From NCBI GenBank assembly GCA_026936335.1, contig JAPMXV010000029.1:62001-126000 (forward strand): DNA of 64,000 bases, read 5' to 3'. A program made the position numbers and the translations under genes. Positions 1 through 11,361 of this stretch are shown here, piece after piece; position 1 is the stretch's first letter, and each line of letters begins with the position of its first letter. This DNA comes from Mantamonas sphyraenae. Lineage: Eukaryota; CRuMs; Mantamonadidae. The notes below the pieces were generated by a model, which worked only from the letters and a program-made list of their open reading frames with translations, made no database searches and was not told where the DNA came from.

Positions 1-2628
1 ACTGCCGACTGCCATACCAGCCGGCGTGGTGCATGTCAACACGGTGTCACTCACCATGGTGGCACTCACCGACGATCCACCCCCGAATCTGCACTTGATG
101 AGCGCCGGGCTGTTGTCCGTCAGGTTGAACCCATGCCCGTGAATGGTCACCACAGTACCACCACTTGTGGGTCCCCACAACGGCGATATGCTGTCCACAC
201 GGAAGAATCGCAACTCTTTCCACGGGCTCCATTGCTGCCCATTGAGCGCGATGCCCACTTCAGCATATCCGCTTGCGGGGATCGCCGGCAGCGTAGCACG
301 CACAAGCACGTTGCTGACCCAGGTGCCCGTCACAGTTACCACCGTGTTGCCACTGCTACGCACTCGTGCACGTATCTCCACACCCGTGTTTGCAAATTGC
401 TTTCCTCCGTCCGGAGCCAAGTCCAAAGAGATGCCTGACGTGGACACTGGCAACGTCCGTGGAGTGGCTCCAGCCAGCCCATGATCTCCGTACAACCCAA
501 ACGAAATGGACCCTCCTACATACTGCACGCCATTGGGTGCAACCGTGACTTGTGTTGCGTGGGTCGCTCCGGGATCTAGCGCTGGGATGTTGAACGCAGG
601 TGTCGTCACCAGAATTCCACTGCCCACAAACGCTGCGTTCGGCTGCTTTGCGGCGGTCGTTCCGGTGGGATCCATGTTCACCACAGGCGTGTCCCCTCCG
701 TTTGTGAACGATGTCCCAGACAAGGTGATCACGGTGCCTCCACTGCTCAGGCCGCTGTACACCGTCGATGTCGTCAGTGTCATTGCGGACGTGTAAACGA
801 GAAATCCAGGCGACTGCACCACAGAGTACTGCTGTCCGTTCAGGGTCACGTAGACAAGGCCACGTTGTGCATGCGCTGTGGCTGGCGAGGTGGTGCATTG
901 CACCACCGTCCCTGAGGCCGATACAGTGGCCGCTACAGACACGTTTGTCGCCCCGCCGTTGGTTTCAAAAACACACTTGGAGGCTGCAGGCACGTGTCCG
1001 GTCGCGTTTTGAGCGTGGATGTCAACGACGGTGTTTCCAGACGATGGTCCGCTCACGGGGCTCAGCGCCAGCATATCTCCAGAGTAAAAGGAGAATGTGG
1101 GCGGCACGAACAACGGGCTGGTATTGTTCGACAGGATACTGACTGTGGCGCGTGCAGGATGGTCAAACGAAGGAGAGCGGCAAACCAGCTTGGATGAGCT
1201 CACCAGTTCGCACTGCGTCGACGCATGCTGGATTCCGCCAGAGACAAACGTCGGTTTGTCCGACGCGTCAAACACGCCGCCGACAATGGTTATCAGAGTG
1301 TCTCCACTTGTAGGACCGGCTTCAGGAGTGATGCCATTGACAACGGGGAAGGTTGCGTTGCACACGGTCGAACCCGGCAAAAAGTTTGCTGATCCCTCTG
1401 GGCAACTTGCACACGAGGTCACTCCGGTTGTGTTGGCAAAGGTGCCCGCCCGGCAGAGAGGACAGTCCACCAGACCGTTGTCTCCCGTCACAGCGGTTTG
1501 CAGGACGGAACCTGAAAAGGTGCCCACCTGTGTGCAGTTGAACACGGACTTGGTCATGCTCAGCACAGAGTCGATCCCGCCATTGTTGGCACTACTGAGT
1601 GCGCCCGAAGTGTACCCGGCCACAAAAACCATGCCTGTGGCGGATACGGCAACGGCACGGCCAAAATCGTCCGCAGCTGTGCCCCACACCTTGGTCCACA
1701 CAGTGGTCCCAGCCGAGTTCAGCTTCACGACAAAGATGTCCTTCAGCCCGGCATTGACTTGGCCACCCAAGTTTCCCGTGGTGATGCCAACGACGTAGAT
1801 GTCGTGCGCGGTGGACACGGCTACACCGTACGCCACTTCGTTGCCCGACGTGCCGATTTGTCTCGTCCACTGTCGTCCTCCGGTTGCGTTCCACTTGGTG
1901 ACAAACGCGTCGTCGCCCCCATGAAACTGTTGTCCGTCCAACGATGCTGACGTGTAGCCGGCAACATAGGCGTCACCCGAGGCAGACACAGCCACATCCT
2001 GCCCAGACTCCTCGCCGGGACTTGACAGCTCTCGAGCCCACAGCAATTGACCCATCGCATTCCAGCGGGCCAGAAACACGTCGTTCGCTCCGTTGACGTC
2101 TCCTGTGACCAAAATGTCACCGTTGGACGCAACCGCCACTCCGTTGCCGTTGTCGTTTTGTGCTCCACCGTACAGACCGCTGGCGTTGGCGCTCAACTCG
2201 CCACCGGGAGGCAGATACACAAAAAAGGCGTCCAGGCCTCCATTCGGCTGGTTTCCGTACAATGCAGACGATCGTGATCCGGCAATCACGACTCCTTGGT
2301 CAGGAGCGGTGGCGATGGCACGGATGTCGGCAAAGTTGCGACTCCAAACAGTCACTCCCTTCTTGTCCAACTTGAGCAGCGGACCGGCCGTGGTTGCTGT
2401 GTACAAGCTATCGTTGCTGCTTGAAACGTACTGGCTGTCCATAGGAGCGACCGACGGCTGACGTTGGCCAGCAGGTGTCACTCGTGCCAGTTCCCGGTTG
2501 GAGCCGACCACAATGTTTCCATCCTCCTCAATGGCCACCGACATCGCCATGTCGTCGTTCGACGTTCCCCACTGTTCGGTCCAGTCGGCACAAACAGACC
2601 CACACAGACACAGCACGATCAGGGCCAT
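1..2628 (-). CDS. Secreted SBBP beta-propeller / IPT-TIG repeat protein (3' end outside window)
   Basis: One uninterrupted frame of 876 codons reads from an ATG at 2628 to base 1 without a stop, so the C-terminus lies outside. An in-frame TGA a few codons upstream supports this first ATG. Residues 1-14 (MALIVLCLCGSVCA) look like a signal peptide. About residues 15-360 contain SBBP-type beta-propeller repeats (for example GDAYVAGYTSASLDGQ and GMVFVAGYTSGALSS). A Cys-rich GCC2/GCC3-like segment follows (CPLCRAGTF, then CASCPEGS). From about residue 430 there are several IPT/TIG units (ITPEAGPTSGDTLITIVGG, SPVSGPSSGNTVVDI, ISPLWGPTSGGTVVTIHG). The family suggests an extracellular or surface adhesion or binding protein. 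That role is inferred, and no transmembrane anchor is seen within the window. Confidence 0.8.
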   Translation of the reverse strand, partial: MALIVLCLCGSVCADWTEQWGTSNDDMAMSVAIEEDGNIVVGSNRELARVTPAGQRQPSVAPMDSQYVSSSNDSLYTATTAGPLLKLDKKGVTVWSRNFADIRAIATAPDQGVVIAGSRSSALYGNQPNGGLDAFFVYLPPGGELSANASGLYGGAQNDNGNGVAVASNGDILVTGDVNGANDVFLARWNAMGQLLWARELSSPGEESGQDVAVSASGDAYVAGYTSASLDGQQFHGGDDAFVTKWNATGGRQWTRQIGTSGNEVAYGVAVSTAHDIYVVGITTGNLGGQVNAGLKDIFVVKLNSAGTTVWTKVWGTAADDFGRAVAVSATGMVFVAGYTSGALSSANNGGIDSVLSMTKSVFNCTQVGTFSGSVLQTAVTGDNGLVDCPLCRAGTFANTTGVTSCASCPEGSANFLPGSTVCNATFPVVNGITPEAGPTSGDTLITIVGGVFDASDKPTFVSGGIQHASTQCELVSSSKLVCRSPSFDHPARATVSILSNNTSPLFVPPTFSFYSGDMLALSPVSGPSSGNTVVDIHAQNATGHVPAASKCVFETNGGATNVSVAATVSASGTVVQCTTSPATAHAQRGLVYVTLNGQQYSVVQSPGFLVYTSAMTLTTSTVYSGLSSGGTVITLSGTSFTNGGDTPVVNMDPTGTTAAKQPNAAFVGSGILVTTPAFNIPALDPGATHATQVTVAPNGVQYVGGSISFGLYGDHGLAGATPRTLPVSTSGISLDLAPDGGKQFANTGVEIRARVRSSGNTVVTVTGTWVSNVLVRATLPAIPASGYAEVGIALNGQQWSPWKELRFFRVDSISPLWGPTSGGTVVTIHGHGFNLTDNSPALIKCRFGGGSSVSATMVSDTVLTCTTPAGMAVGS

Positions 2629-3159
2629 CGCCAAAACACGCTGCAGAATCCACACACAATTTTGTCAGCAGAGCCCGAACCAGCTGCGATCCTGCTGCAA
2701 AAACGAAAGGAATTCGTGCTGGGACTTTGAGAAGACATTGCATGCAACACAACAGCAGACACACACATGAAATCCCGGGAAACTCCACTGACCTGGTTGC
2801 GAGAGCGAGAGGGAGGGACGTTTTCACATGCCTTTTTTGGAAATGTCCAGTGGTGGCTCCCGGAGCCGCTTGGTATGGGGTCCTGCAACGAAAACGAAGC
2901 GTGCAAAAAATGCGCACCCCCGTGAATAGTTGGGTTTGCCCGAGAGAGAAGCCCCTTTGGGCTCCCCCGTGCTGAGAAAGTGGCATTGGGCGCCCCAGGA
3001 GGGCCCGGGTGTACCGAGCGAAGCGCGTCGCTGCCGTTCGCTTGTTTTAACGTTTCAGTCATCGTACGTGGATCGTGATGAAGGTTGACGTTGGTGAAAT
3101 GACCTGGCTCAAAAGCGGCAGTCATTTTCGTTGTGGCTCCAAGCGCAGGGTCGAGGTGT
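2629..3159. other. Intergenic, 5' flank of the SBBP/IPT gene
   Basis: No supportable gene. It holds the presumed promoter and 5' UTR of the leftward SBBP/IPT gene. Overlapping open frames here on both strands show no family resemblance. Confidence 0.5.
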
Positions 3160-3331
3160 AGTGAGCGGCCTGCGCCATCGCGCCACACTCGAACATCGCC
3201 TCCCTCTCCTCACCATTCATCACCAACGCCACCTCTATCGCCTCGTCCACCTGGGCACCCCGCCCATCTGCCTTTAACCAAAATATCACCAACACCCACA
3301 GCGTACCACCACCACCACCCCCATGGACCAA
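3160..3331 (-). pseudogene. Relic of the C-terminal part of the LRR/F-box-like gene
   Basis: The minus strand encodes QVDEAIEVALVMNGEEREAM followed by FECG. This is almost the same as residues near the end of the intact LRR gene at 5550-7044 (QVDEAMEVALVMNGEEREAM). The match then stops and the frame runs into unrelated sequence. It is a short decayed duplicate with no LRRs. Similar relics lie at 32414-32537 and 42455-42594. Confidence 0.6.
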
Positions 3332-3560
3332 GACTGCTCAAGCACTACGAAGCAACAGCACACAGCGTGCGTTCTGCCTTCCACTCCGTTTTTCTGACTG
3401 CCCGGTTCTGCCATGTCTCCGTCGCTTCCCTGCACTCCTCCCCTGCGTTTCCACTTTCCCATCACCACCGTTGCTGCCTTCTCCGCTCTTTCTCCCACCC
3501 CCACTCGGCTGCTGCCCACCCGAATGCCTCCCCACCCCCCGTCCATCCAACAGGCCCAGG
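3250..3560 (+). repeat. Dispersed copy of the 5' flank of the second giant repeat gene
   Basis: The plus strand here aligns by eye with the minus strand of about 42140-42440. Shared blocks include AACCAAAATATCACCAACAC, CAGCGTGCGTT and TTCCACTCCGTTTT. At 42.1-42.4 kb that sequence lies immediately upstream of the ATG of the second giant gene. Here it lies next to an LRR relic and is not followed by a giant gene, so it is probably the stump of a lost or rearranged copy. Confidence 0.55.
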
Positions 3561-5549
3561 TCACTCCACCCACGCGACTGCAGTCACACCCACCCACACA
3601 TACCGCGCACTGCGACAACCACCCACAGGATGCGCCCCATATCACCCACGCCAAGTTTAATGTCACCATTCCCCCTTTGCAGCCCCTGCTTACTCCTTTC
3701 TACTCTCCTCCTCTCCTTCTCTCTGTTCCATCTGATCCTACCATGGCACAGGAGGAGGAGCTGTGGTCCCGCCCAACACGATGCACATCCCCGTCAAACC
3801 ACACACCATGACCCGAGGATTTCTCCATGGACAGTGTGTGATGGTGTCGACCACCCCGCTGTGATGCGATGATGGGCCAGAACAGGTTCGCGTCTGGCGT
3901 CACCAACACACTCACACAGTGGGTCATGACACGCACCGAATCGACCGAAAGTCGCCCACCGTCCTTCCTCTCATACCACTTCACCTGTGAGCAAGCCCAT
4001 CGTCGTCTCGCTCCCTGTGTCTCCCAAACACCCTTGCCGACCTTGGCAAACACAGACTGGCTCCGTCAACCAACCGCCCCACCTCCTTGCCGGTGTCCAC
4101 TTTGCCTTCAACATGCCACTTGTGTGCCCTTCCTTGACCCCAGACGACTGCGTCGGCTTGCCACTTGGGTTCCACTCCCCGTAATGGCCCACAAGTTCGC
4201 GCCAGGATCAACCCCTCCCCAAATGGTCCCACACGCCACTCCTTGACCAGCAATCCACCCTGCTTCCCACCACCCATAACACTCCCTCCTGCGCCAACCT
4301 CTTGACTCTACAGCCCCCTTCAACCACACATCCCCTGTCCCACAGACACCCCGACCCCCTCTTCGTTGCCCACAAACACCAGTGTGCACCAGAATGGGTT
4401 CACAATGGGATGGCCATGGCCATGTCAACCTCCATCCCCGTTGGTGTGGTCGTTGTTGCCCTTGCTTTGCAGTACACCGCCCCTCAGCAGTATCGACACC
4501 CTCCTTCCTTCAGACCCGCATCCACAGGCAGCAGACCCTGTCTCTGGTCCACCAGTTGGGTCCCGAGCAGCCATTGCGAATCATTGTGGACGCGCTTTGA
4601 AGACGGGTGTGGCCACACGTGCGTCCTCGGCGGTTCTTGCTCTCACCCACCACAACCACCATGCACCCTCCCATGGCATCCCAACCCCACTGTTTACATC
4701 CACCAGCGCAGTGTGTGTGCGTTTCTTCAGTACGTTGGTACGACTCAAGCGCACACAGAGGGTGAAACAAGCACCCAAGAACCACCGCCTCCTGGTTCCC
4801 GTTGGCCACCTTGCACACAACCACCCCCCTGTGCACCCACTGCCAAGCGGGGCGTTGCCCACTTTACAAAAGCACTCCAGCCTGGGCTGATTACCCTGTC
4901 CACTGCCATGTCCCCTGACACTCTGACTACGGCGCCTCCACGCGCCATATTCCTTCCCGCCAACAAACACCCTCCACCACGCCCACGTCCCTTTTCACAC
5001 ATCATGGTTCCACTGTGGTCAATTCCAGCTCAACTCTGCATGATTGTGGATGCATCCATGGACGGTTGGACAGCGCATCGATGTGTTCAGCCCGTGCTTC
5101 GTCTCCCTTAGCCCACCGTCCCCGCGACCCAGCCTCCCGTCTCCATTCCCGCATTGTACACAAAGTGCCACTGTGCAATGTTTACCCAATCAACATTTCC
5201 ATCACACGGGCAGTGAACATGGCCATGCACTGCATTCACTTGCCACTCACTGCGCCACTCTCAGCTCCTCCTCCTCTTCCTCCCTCCCCGCACACGCCTG
5301 TGCCGTGTCCTCACATCTCACAACAACGCAATCGTTGCCATGGTTGCCCCCACATGCGACACTCGCTCCCTGGCTATCCCCTCACCCTCCCCTTCCTCTG
5401 AATCCACCAAGTCACCCTCCTTCCTGCTTCAAAGGAACGTCCATTCCTCCTGCTAATCACACCCCAATCGTCACTCCTCCACACGTTGCCTCTTCTCCAT
5501 CTCTCCTTTCTCCTCCTCTTCAGCCTCATCTCCCTCACGCTTCCTCGTC
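3561..5549. other. Long C-rich/CA-rich intergenic stretch without a supportable gene
   Basis: About 2 kb of CCACC/CACACC-rich sequence. Many open frames exist on both strands, but they are Pro/His/Thr-rich readings of simple sequence with no recognisable domain. I see no gene in it. Confidence 0.5.
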
Positions 5550-7044
5550 TCACCTGGGCGCAGCACCCCTCCCCACCCACTCAATCACCCTCTCCATCAC
5601 CTCATCCGGCAGTGTCATCCACTGTGCAGTCGGTTCATACTCCTCCATCCCTCCACACTCAAACATTGCCTCCCGCTCCTCCCCATTCATCACCAACGCC
5701 ACCTCCATCGCCTCATCCACCTGCCCACCCCATCCGATCCAATGCCACGCCTTCCTCCACCCTTCCTCCCTCACCATCTCCACCGTTTCCATCCTCGGCC
5801 AGGCACCCCACGCCCGCAACACCTCCACAATCCTCTCATCCCCTCGCTTCACGGCTCGCTCCAGCGCCGTAGACCTCTCAAACTGTCGCCCCTCTGCAAA
5901 CGTGTCCACAGGCACCCCCCACTCCCTCAACGCAGCCATCTTCTCCACATCCCCACACTCCACAAACTCCACGTGCTGCGTCCTGTTTCTCTTTAGGAGC
6001 GACTCCAAAGCGTCATCGAAAACGCCCAGGATATCCCAACACGACCGATTGACCTCCATTGCCATGGCCAGAGCTGCTGCCCCTTCGTCCCCGATGTCGT
6101 TGTTTCTGAGGTGCAGTGTCTGCAAGCTGTTGTTCTCACTCAGCCCCTGCGCCAGTGCTGCTGCTCCTGGGTCCCCAATGCTGTTGTACGCAACTTGCAG
6201 TGTCTGCAAGTTGCTGTTCTTACTCAGTGCCTGTGCAAGTGCCGTTGCTCCTTCTGCACCGATGCTGTTGCGGCTGAGTTTCAGAGTCTGCAAGCTGCTG
6301 TTTACACCCAGTGCCTGGCCCAGTGCTGCTGCTCCTTCTGCCCCGATGCTGTTGTTGTAAAGGATCAGCGTCTGCAGGGAACTGTTGTCAGCCATCGCCT
6401 GCCCCAGTGCTGCTGCTCCTTCGTCCCCGATCATGTTGTCGTAAAGGTTCAGCCTCTGCAGGCTACTGTTCTCTCTCAGTGCCTGCCCCAGAGCTGATGC
6501 ACCTTTGTCACCGATGCTGTTGTGGCCGAGGTTCAGTGTCTGCAAGCTGCAGTTCCCATTCAGTGCCTGCGCCAGTGCTGCAGCTCCTTCTGCCTCGATG
6601 CCGTTGATGCTGAGATCCAATGTTTGCAAGGTGTTGTTGACACACAGTGCCCGCGCCACTGCTGCTGCCCCCACTGCCCCGATCCTGTTGCGACCAAGTA
6701 CCAGTTCCTGCAGGCTTTTGTTGATACTCAGTGCCTGTGCCAATGATGCTGCTTCTTCTGCCCCGATGTTGTTCAACTGGAGCGTCAACGTTGTCAGGCT
6801 GGTGTTCGCAGCCAGCGCCTTGGCCAGTGCTACTGCCACATTGTCTTCTAACTGCTTTTGATTAATGCGCAACCGCTGTGAACCACGTAACGTGTCAGTA
6901 CACGCTCCACTCTTGCCCTTCACCCGCTTCTTTCCCGCTCTTCCTTGCGTTCCGGTCCCAGCCTACCTGTCCCTGTGCCTCCAGTGCACTACAAATCTGT
7001 GCATGGTCCCCGTTCTTAAGCAGATCAATCCAATCGGTATTCAT
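5550..7044 (-). CDS. RNI-type LRR protein with ankyrin-like and F-box-like C-terminus
   Basis: Two exons: 7044-6967 and 6875-5550, with a 91-nt intron (GTAGGC...CACAG, phase 0) joining ALEAQGQ to RLRINQKQLEDN. Predicted length is 467 aa. I chose the ATG at 7044 (MNTDWIDLLKNG) because the frame upstream looks non-coding. Residues ~50-310 hold nine tandem 28-residue ribonuclease-inhibitor-type LRRs of the form SLQTLxLxxNxIGxEGAAAL. An ankyrin-like unit follows (STALERAVKRGDERIVEVL), then a C-terminal F-box-like segment (MTLPDEVMERVIEWV). The LRRs indicate protein binding. An adaptor role in ubiquitylation is inferred from the F-box-like motif only. Fragments of its 3' end recur next to the giant repeat genes. 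Confidence 0.8.
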
Positions 7045-8987
7045 CTGTGTGCCCAATCTGTGTCTGCTCTCCGTTGTGAGCGTCGTGTGCACCACGCGCC
7101 CACTCTCCCTCCCACAGCGACCGCCCCCCCTTCCATTCCTCCCCTCAACAACCCAATAACCGTTTGTTCTCCACCCAGTCACCTCACTTACCCTGAGATT
7201 CCTGTTCAATGTCACCGATTCCAAAATGCGTTGCGTCGTTCCGCGCCTTCACCGCCACGCTCCGCCCAATATCCTCTCCTCGTACGCTGCATACTCCCAA
7301 TTCCCACTCCTCTGGGAGTCTTGAAGCCCCTTCTGTGCATCCATGTCCACCATGTCACCCATGACACACGTGATAGACTCGGCAGGAAAATTCTTGTCTG
7401 ACACGTTGGTCCTCCTCCTCCGTTGAGTTGCGCTGTTGGCTGCTACCTTCGGGTTGACTCATAATGTTCGGGGTCCATCATCCGTTCCCAAAATGTGAAC
7501 GGCGTTCTTTTTCTCCACCTCTTCGAGTCAGGAAAATCTCATAGCTGCACGTGAGACTCAACAGAGACCAAAGAACCGCCTTGGATGACTCACCCATCCA
7601 TCACGACCCCACTGGTGGCGTCCCTGTCGCCCACACGTTCTCAATCATCCACACAGGTCGGTCGAAAATAGCAAGGCGTTTCACATCGCACTTGAAATGG
7701 TCGCAGATGGGAACACACATCACCAGCTTCATCCATTGGGATACCCGTGCATGTGTGTGCACCCACACTGAAGTTGTGGTCCTGGGGACACATGCACACA
7801 CCCACCCGCCGAGTTGCGCCTTTGCACCCACCAGAGTTCCCGCCCCCCTCCAACATCGTGGAACAGTAGTGAGAATGACGTTGCACCAACACATGCACCA
7901 ACATATGTGCGGTGGCGTACTGTCGTCAAAGTCGGTTCGAATGTCCTCCCTGCCTCTGTGATGGGATTCTGGCAGACGGCGACCAAGGCGCCCGTCGACA
8001 CGACCGGCAACCGAGGCCGCGTTCAACACCATGGGCGCCTTATCACACCTTGGAACCGGACAGATGCACCAATCCCACGTCTGAGGGGCCTGTGGCACCA
8101 TCCCCAGTCGTGCCTCGGATGTCCTCCGTGGCACACGTCACGCTTTTGGCGGCCCGTGCGCTCCGGCTTGTTCTCGCGCTTCAGACGCACTCTCAAGCCG
8201 CCTCTGTGGCTGCAGACACAACTCGCACGCACGCGAGAACAACCTCATGATCAGTTGGGTCAAGGCTAGGTCAACCCAGTCCGAAGCCAAAGGGAAGCCA
8301 CGCACGCACAGGCGTGTGTGTGACACGTGGAAAGTTCGCGCGTGAAAAAGGCGCTGCTCGCCCCGACCCAAGGAGAGAGAAGTCGCCACAGAGGGAGAAC
8401 AAAGGGATGGACAAACCGCAGAACGTGTGCATCCACCCATGAAGAGAAACACAGGGTGTTTGCGTGGTGGACGTGAGGAGGGTGCGAGTGTGTGTGGAGC
8501 AGTGCGCGGGAGTGTGGGCGCGTCTCCAGGAACCCCCCCTCTCCCCCGGGGGACGTGTTCTGTGGGTCCGTTCCAGTGTCCATCGGCCATGGGCTTTGGC
8601 AAGCCAGAAGTGGACGCAGCATGGAGGCGCTGGTTGGAGGATGAAAGGGGGAGACAAGCGTAGCAGCAGGCAGCTGGAGGCCACGTCGACGTGCGACGCG
8701 CCAAGTTGCAACCACAACCACAACGACAATGACAACGAAGAAGATGGAACTGGGTACGTGGAAGGGGCATGGTGGAGGGTGGGTAACCCCCCATCCCATC
8801 CCAACGACCCTCCCTCACCCAACAACGGGGACGGAGGACGGTGGAGGGCAGACTCAGAAGAGGACAATCCCGCCATGGAACACGAGTGACCGCGCATGGT
8901 GTGTGGGTGTCCAAACGAGGAACCTGCTTTGCATGTGCAGTGACGACACTACCAAGCAAGAGGACTCGACTGAATGCCCTCCAATAA
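7045..8987. other. Intergenic region, no gene supported
   Basis: About 1.9 kb containing the 5' flank of the LRR gene. Several open frames of 60-270 codons overlap on both strands without recognisable domains or convincing splice structure. I see nothing I can name. Confidence 0.45.
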
Positions 8988-10046
8988 GTATCGTGGCGTT
9001 CAGCGCGCTGTGGTCAGCAACGCAAAAAGACCTTCAAAACGAATGCAACGGGTGGGTCATACATCCACGGCAAAGCCTTTTCGGCGGACAATCGAGAATG
9101 CATTCTCTTTCACTACCAATCCAGCCTGCGTCCTTCGTGCAGAGGCACAGCGGAGGCTCTCGGTGTGTCTCCTTCCGTCGTGTCCAAGTTTGTACGTCAA
9201 CACCGAGCCATGGGCCATGTACGCCCTCTTGTGGCCCAACCACCGTCCAGGCGTCTCCTGGATGCCAATGACGACCAGTTCATTGCTGAACAGGTGGCCG
9301 GTGATCCGCGACTGTACCTGGACGAGTTGCAAGTAGCCGTTGCTCTTCATCGCAACAAGGTGGTATCTCTGTCCACAATTCGCCGTTCTTGTGCGCCCAT
9401 GGGACTGAATCGCAAGAAGGTGAGTGCTATCGCCAAGCAACGGTTCAGGGAATCCACCGTGGCGCGCACACGCGAGTTTACTCGAGCAATGAGGATTCGC
9501 GGTGTGTTCCGAGCGCCGAACGTGGTCTTCTTGGACGAAACTGCAGTGAACAACAGAGTGTGCTACAGGAGATATGGTCGTGCGAAACGTGGGCAACCAG
9601 CGGTCGTTGTGGAGAACCATCCCAAGCAAAAGCGCATCAGCGTGCTGGCGGCCATCAGCACCGGTGGGCGCTCGCCGCTGGTAGCGTACACAATGCGAGA
9701 GGGGTCATACAACCGGCAGCTGTTTATGGAGTTCCTGGAGCAAGATCTCTTGCCCCGCATGCGAGATTGCCGCCAAACAGTTTTGGTCATGGACAACTGC
9801 TCCATCCACAAAGGCGATGCTGTACGCCAGCTGTGCACCTGGTATGGGGTGGATGTCGAGTTTCTCCCGCCTTACACACCTACGCTCAACCCCATCGAGC
9901 TCATGTTTAGCAAGTTCAAGGCGGTCCTCCGCAGGGAATTTCATCGAGTGGATATTTGCACATTCGCGGCGATCTGTACTGCATTGGGGCATGTTACGGC
10001 TGCTGATGTGAGGAACTGGGTCCATCACTGCGGGTACCGCATGTAG
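8988..10046 (+). mobile_element. Tc1/mariner-IS630 superfamily transposase (DD34E), 5' end damaged or unresolved
   Basis: The open frame runs from a stop at 8985-8987 to TAG at 10046. It contains an N-terminal helix-turn-helix (RGTAEALGVSPSVVSKFVR, ~9141-9197) and a complete DDE catalytic core: FLDETAV (first Asp), VMDNCSIHK (second Asp) and LNPIELMFSKFK (Glu). There are 34 residues between the second Asp and the Glu. No ATG lies in this frame upstream of the HTH. A plausible start (MPSNKYRGVQRAVV, 8974) sits in a neighbouring frame, suggesting a frameshift or an intron near 9040-9060. Terminal inverted repeats were not located. The core looks intact; whether it is active is unknown. Confidence 0.8.
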
Positions 10047-10858
10047 GATCGTGGAGCGTAGCCATTCAGGGCGCACGCTGGTGCTGGAAAACCCGTACTC
10101 CCAATGCCATCTTTGTGTCGGGGGGGGCTCAAAGAGAAGCAGGGAGGGCTAAGTGGGGCACCTACAAGGCGTGGAGAGTGCCCACCTCCCCTGGCAGCAG
10201 TCACCCGAGTCAGGAGCGACGGCCTTGCAACCGGGCTTTGCGAACAGTACCATGCGCCCCGTGCATAAACAATCCATGGAACGCCTGCATACAGTCATCA
10301 TGCCACATGGTCCTCTGGTTTTGGCTCCAACACCCGTGGGAGGAGCAGCATGCAGGTTGACGCCGTTGAGATGCACCCCTTCACAACCAGTACAATTATT
10401 GTGCACATGCGTCTCCCCTCAGCAGACCCATGTCCCAATATGTATCTACAAACACCATGAGACAGCCTGTGAAGCCCGATACCGTGGATTCACAACCTGA
10501 TTTTCACGTAGCCTGACAAGGCGGTTCTTTGTGTCGTCGAGGACGGCCAAGGCCCCACGGCAAGGGGCGCTTCCTGCTGTAGTGTCTTGGTGTGGTCGCA
10601 CAGCCTTTCCACTTGACTCTGTTTGGTTCCTGTGGACGTGTCCCACTTGCTGGTTACGCGACGGCAACGAAGCATCACCCTTTGCCCGTGCGGTGCCCAG
10701 CGCTGCGTCTGCCGGTTTGGTGGGCAATCGGGCGTCGTACACGGAGCATACTGAAAACGGGGACAGCACATCACACCCACATTTGCATGTAGAGGCGACG
10801 ACGCAGCGCGACGACGCGGCAACTTCACGCCACTCATCAATTTCTTGGCGTTGTGGCC
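10047..10858. other. Intergenic, no gene supported
   Basis: Sequence between the transposase and the short ORF at 10859. It contains a G-run near 10115-10125 and overlapping shadow frames only. It may include the right end of the transposon, but no clear terminal repeat was found. Confidence 0.4.
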
Positions 10859-11296
10859 ATGCCTCCTACCTTTCAACCCCTCCTCGGTGATCTATCTCCT
10901 GCTGGATTGAGTTTGCCAGGTACAAAACAGCCGAGACTCTATTGTGACGTGCAACGCCTGCGAAAGCAGCACCCCACCTTCCTCGCCCTCCTGGTCGTCC
11001 AGGTCCAGGCTCTGTTCCCTCTGTTCCTCAACATCGTTACATGGGCCACTGTGCTCCTCAGTGAATGTGAACTGCAGGATCTCAACTCTCTGTGCCGGCA
11101 AACGGCCAACGTGCGTTTCGATGTTCTCGTCGGCAACGGCGTGCGCGGGGCCCTTCCAGAGCAGCAAGTGACGTGGGTAGGGCTGTGGAGGATGGGGCTT
11201 GTGAACTGTGTGCAAGTGCTCGGGGGCGTCGGAGAGGGCAACAAGCTTTCTGTGGCATTTGACAGCGAGGCGCGAGGCTTGACGTTTGACAACTGA
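10859..11296 (+). CDS. Hypothetical ORF upstream of the first giant repeat gene
   Basis: A 145-codon ORF from ATG 10859 to TGA 11296. The sequence has ordinary globular composition (LLVVQVQALFPLFLNIVTW; VRFDVLVGNGVRGALPEQQV) but no domain I recognise. It ends 65 bp before the ATG of the giant gene on the same strand, so it could be a separate small gene or part of a differently spliced 5' end. An overlapping minus-strand frame of similar length exists, so the strand is not certain. Confidence 0.35.
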   Translation: MPPTFQPLLGDLSPAGLSLPGTKQPRLYCDVQRLRKQHPTFLALLVVQVQALFPLFLNIVTWATVLLSECELQDLNSLCRQTANVRFDVLVGNGVRGALPEQQVTWVGLWRMGLVNCVQVLGGVGEGNKLSVAFDSEARGLTFDN

Positions 11297-11361
11297 CCTG
11301 CTCTGAAAAGCGGCGGCTCGCCCAAGTGCGCGGGTGGAGTCAATAGTTTCAAGAGTGTACA

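Noticed and set aside
133-2168. Several plus-strand and minus-strand ORFs of 60-230 codons
   Set aside because: All are other-frame shadows of the continuous minus-strand SBBP/IPT coding frame, which runs to base 1 without a stop and has clear domain repeats.
5044-6360. 438-codon plus-strand ORF opposite the LRR gene
   Set aside because: Antisense reading of the LRR repeats; periodic Cys/Ser/Ala pattern mirrors the 28-residue LRR period. The minus strand has the genuine LRR consensus and a matching splice.
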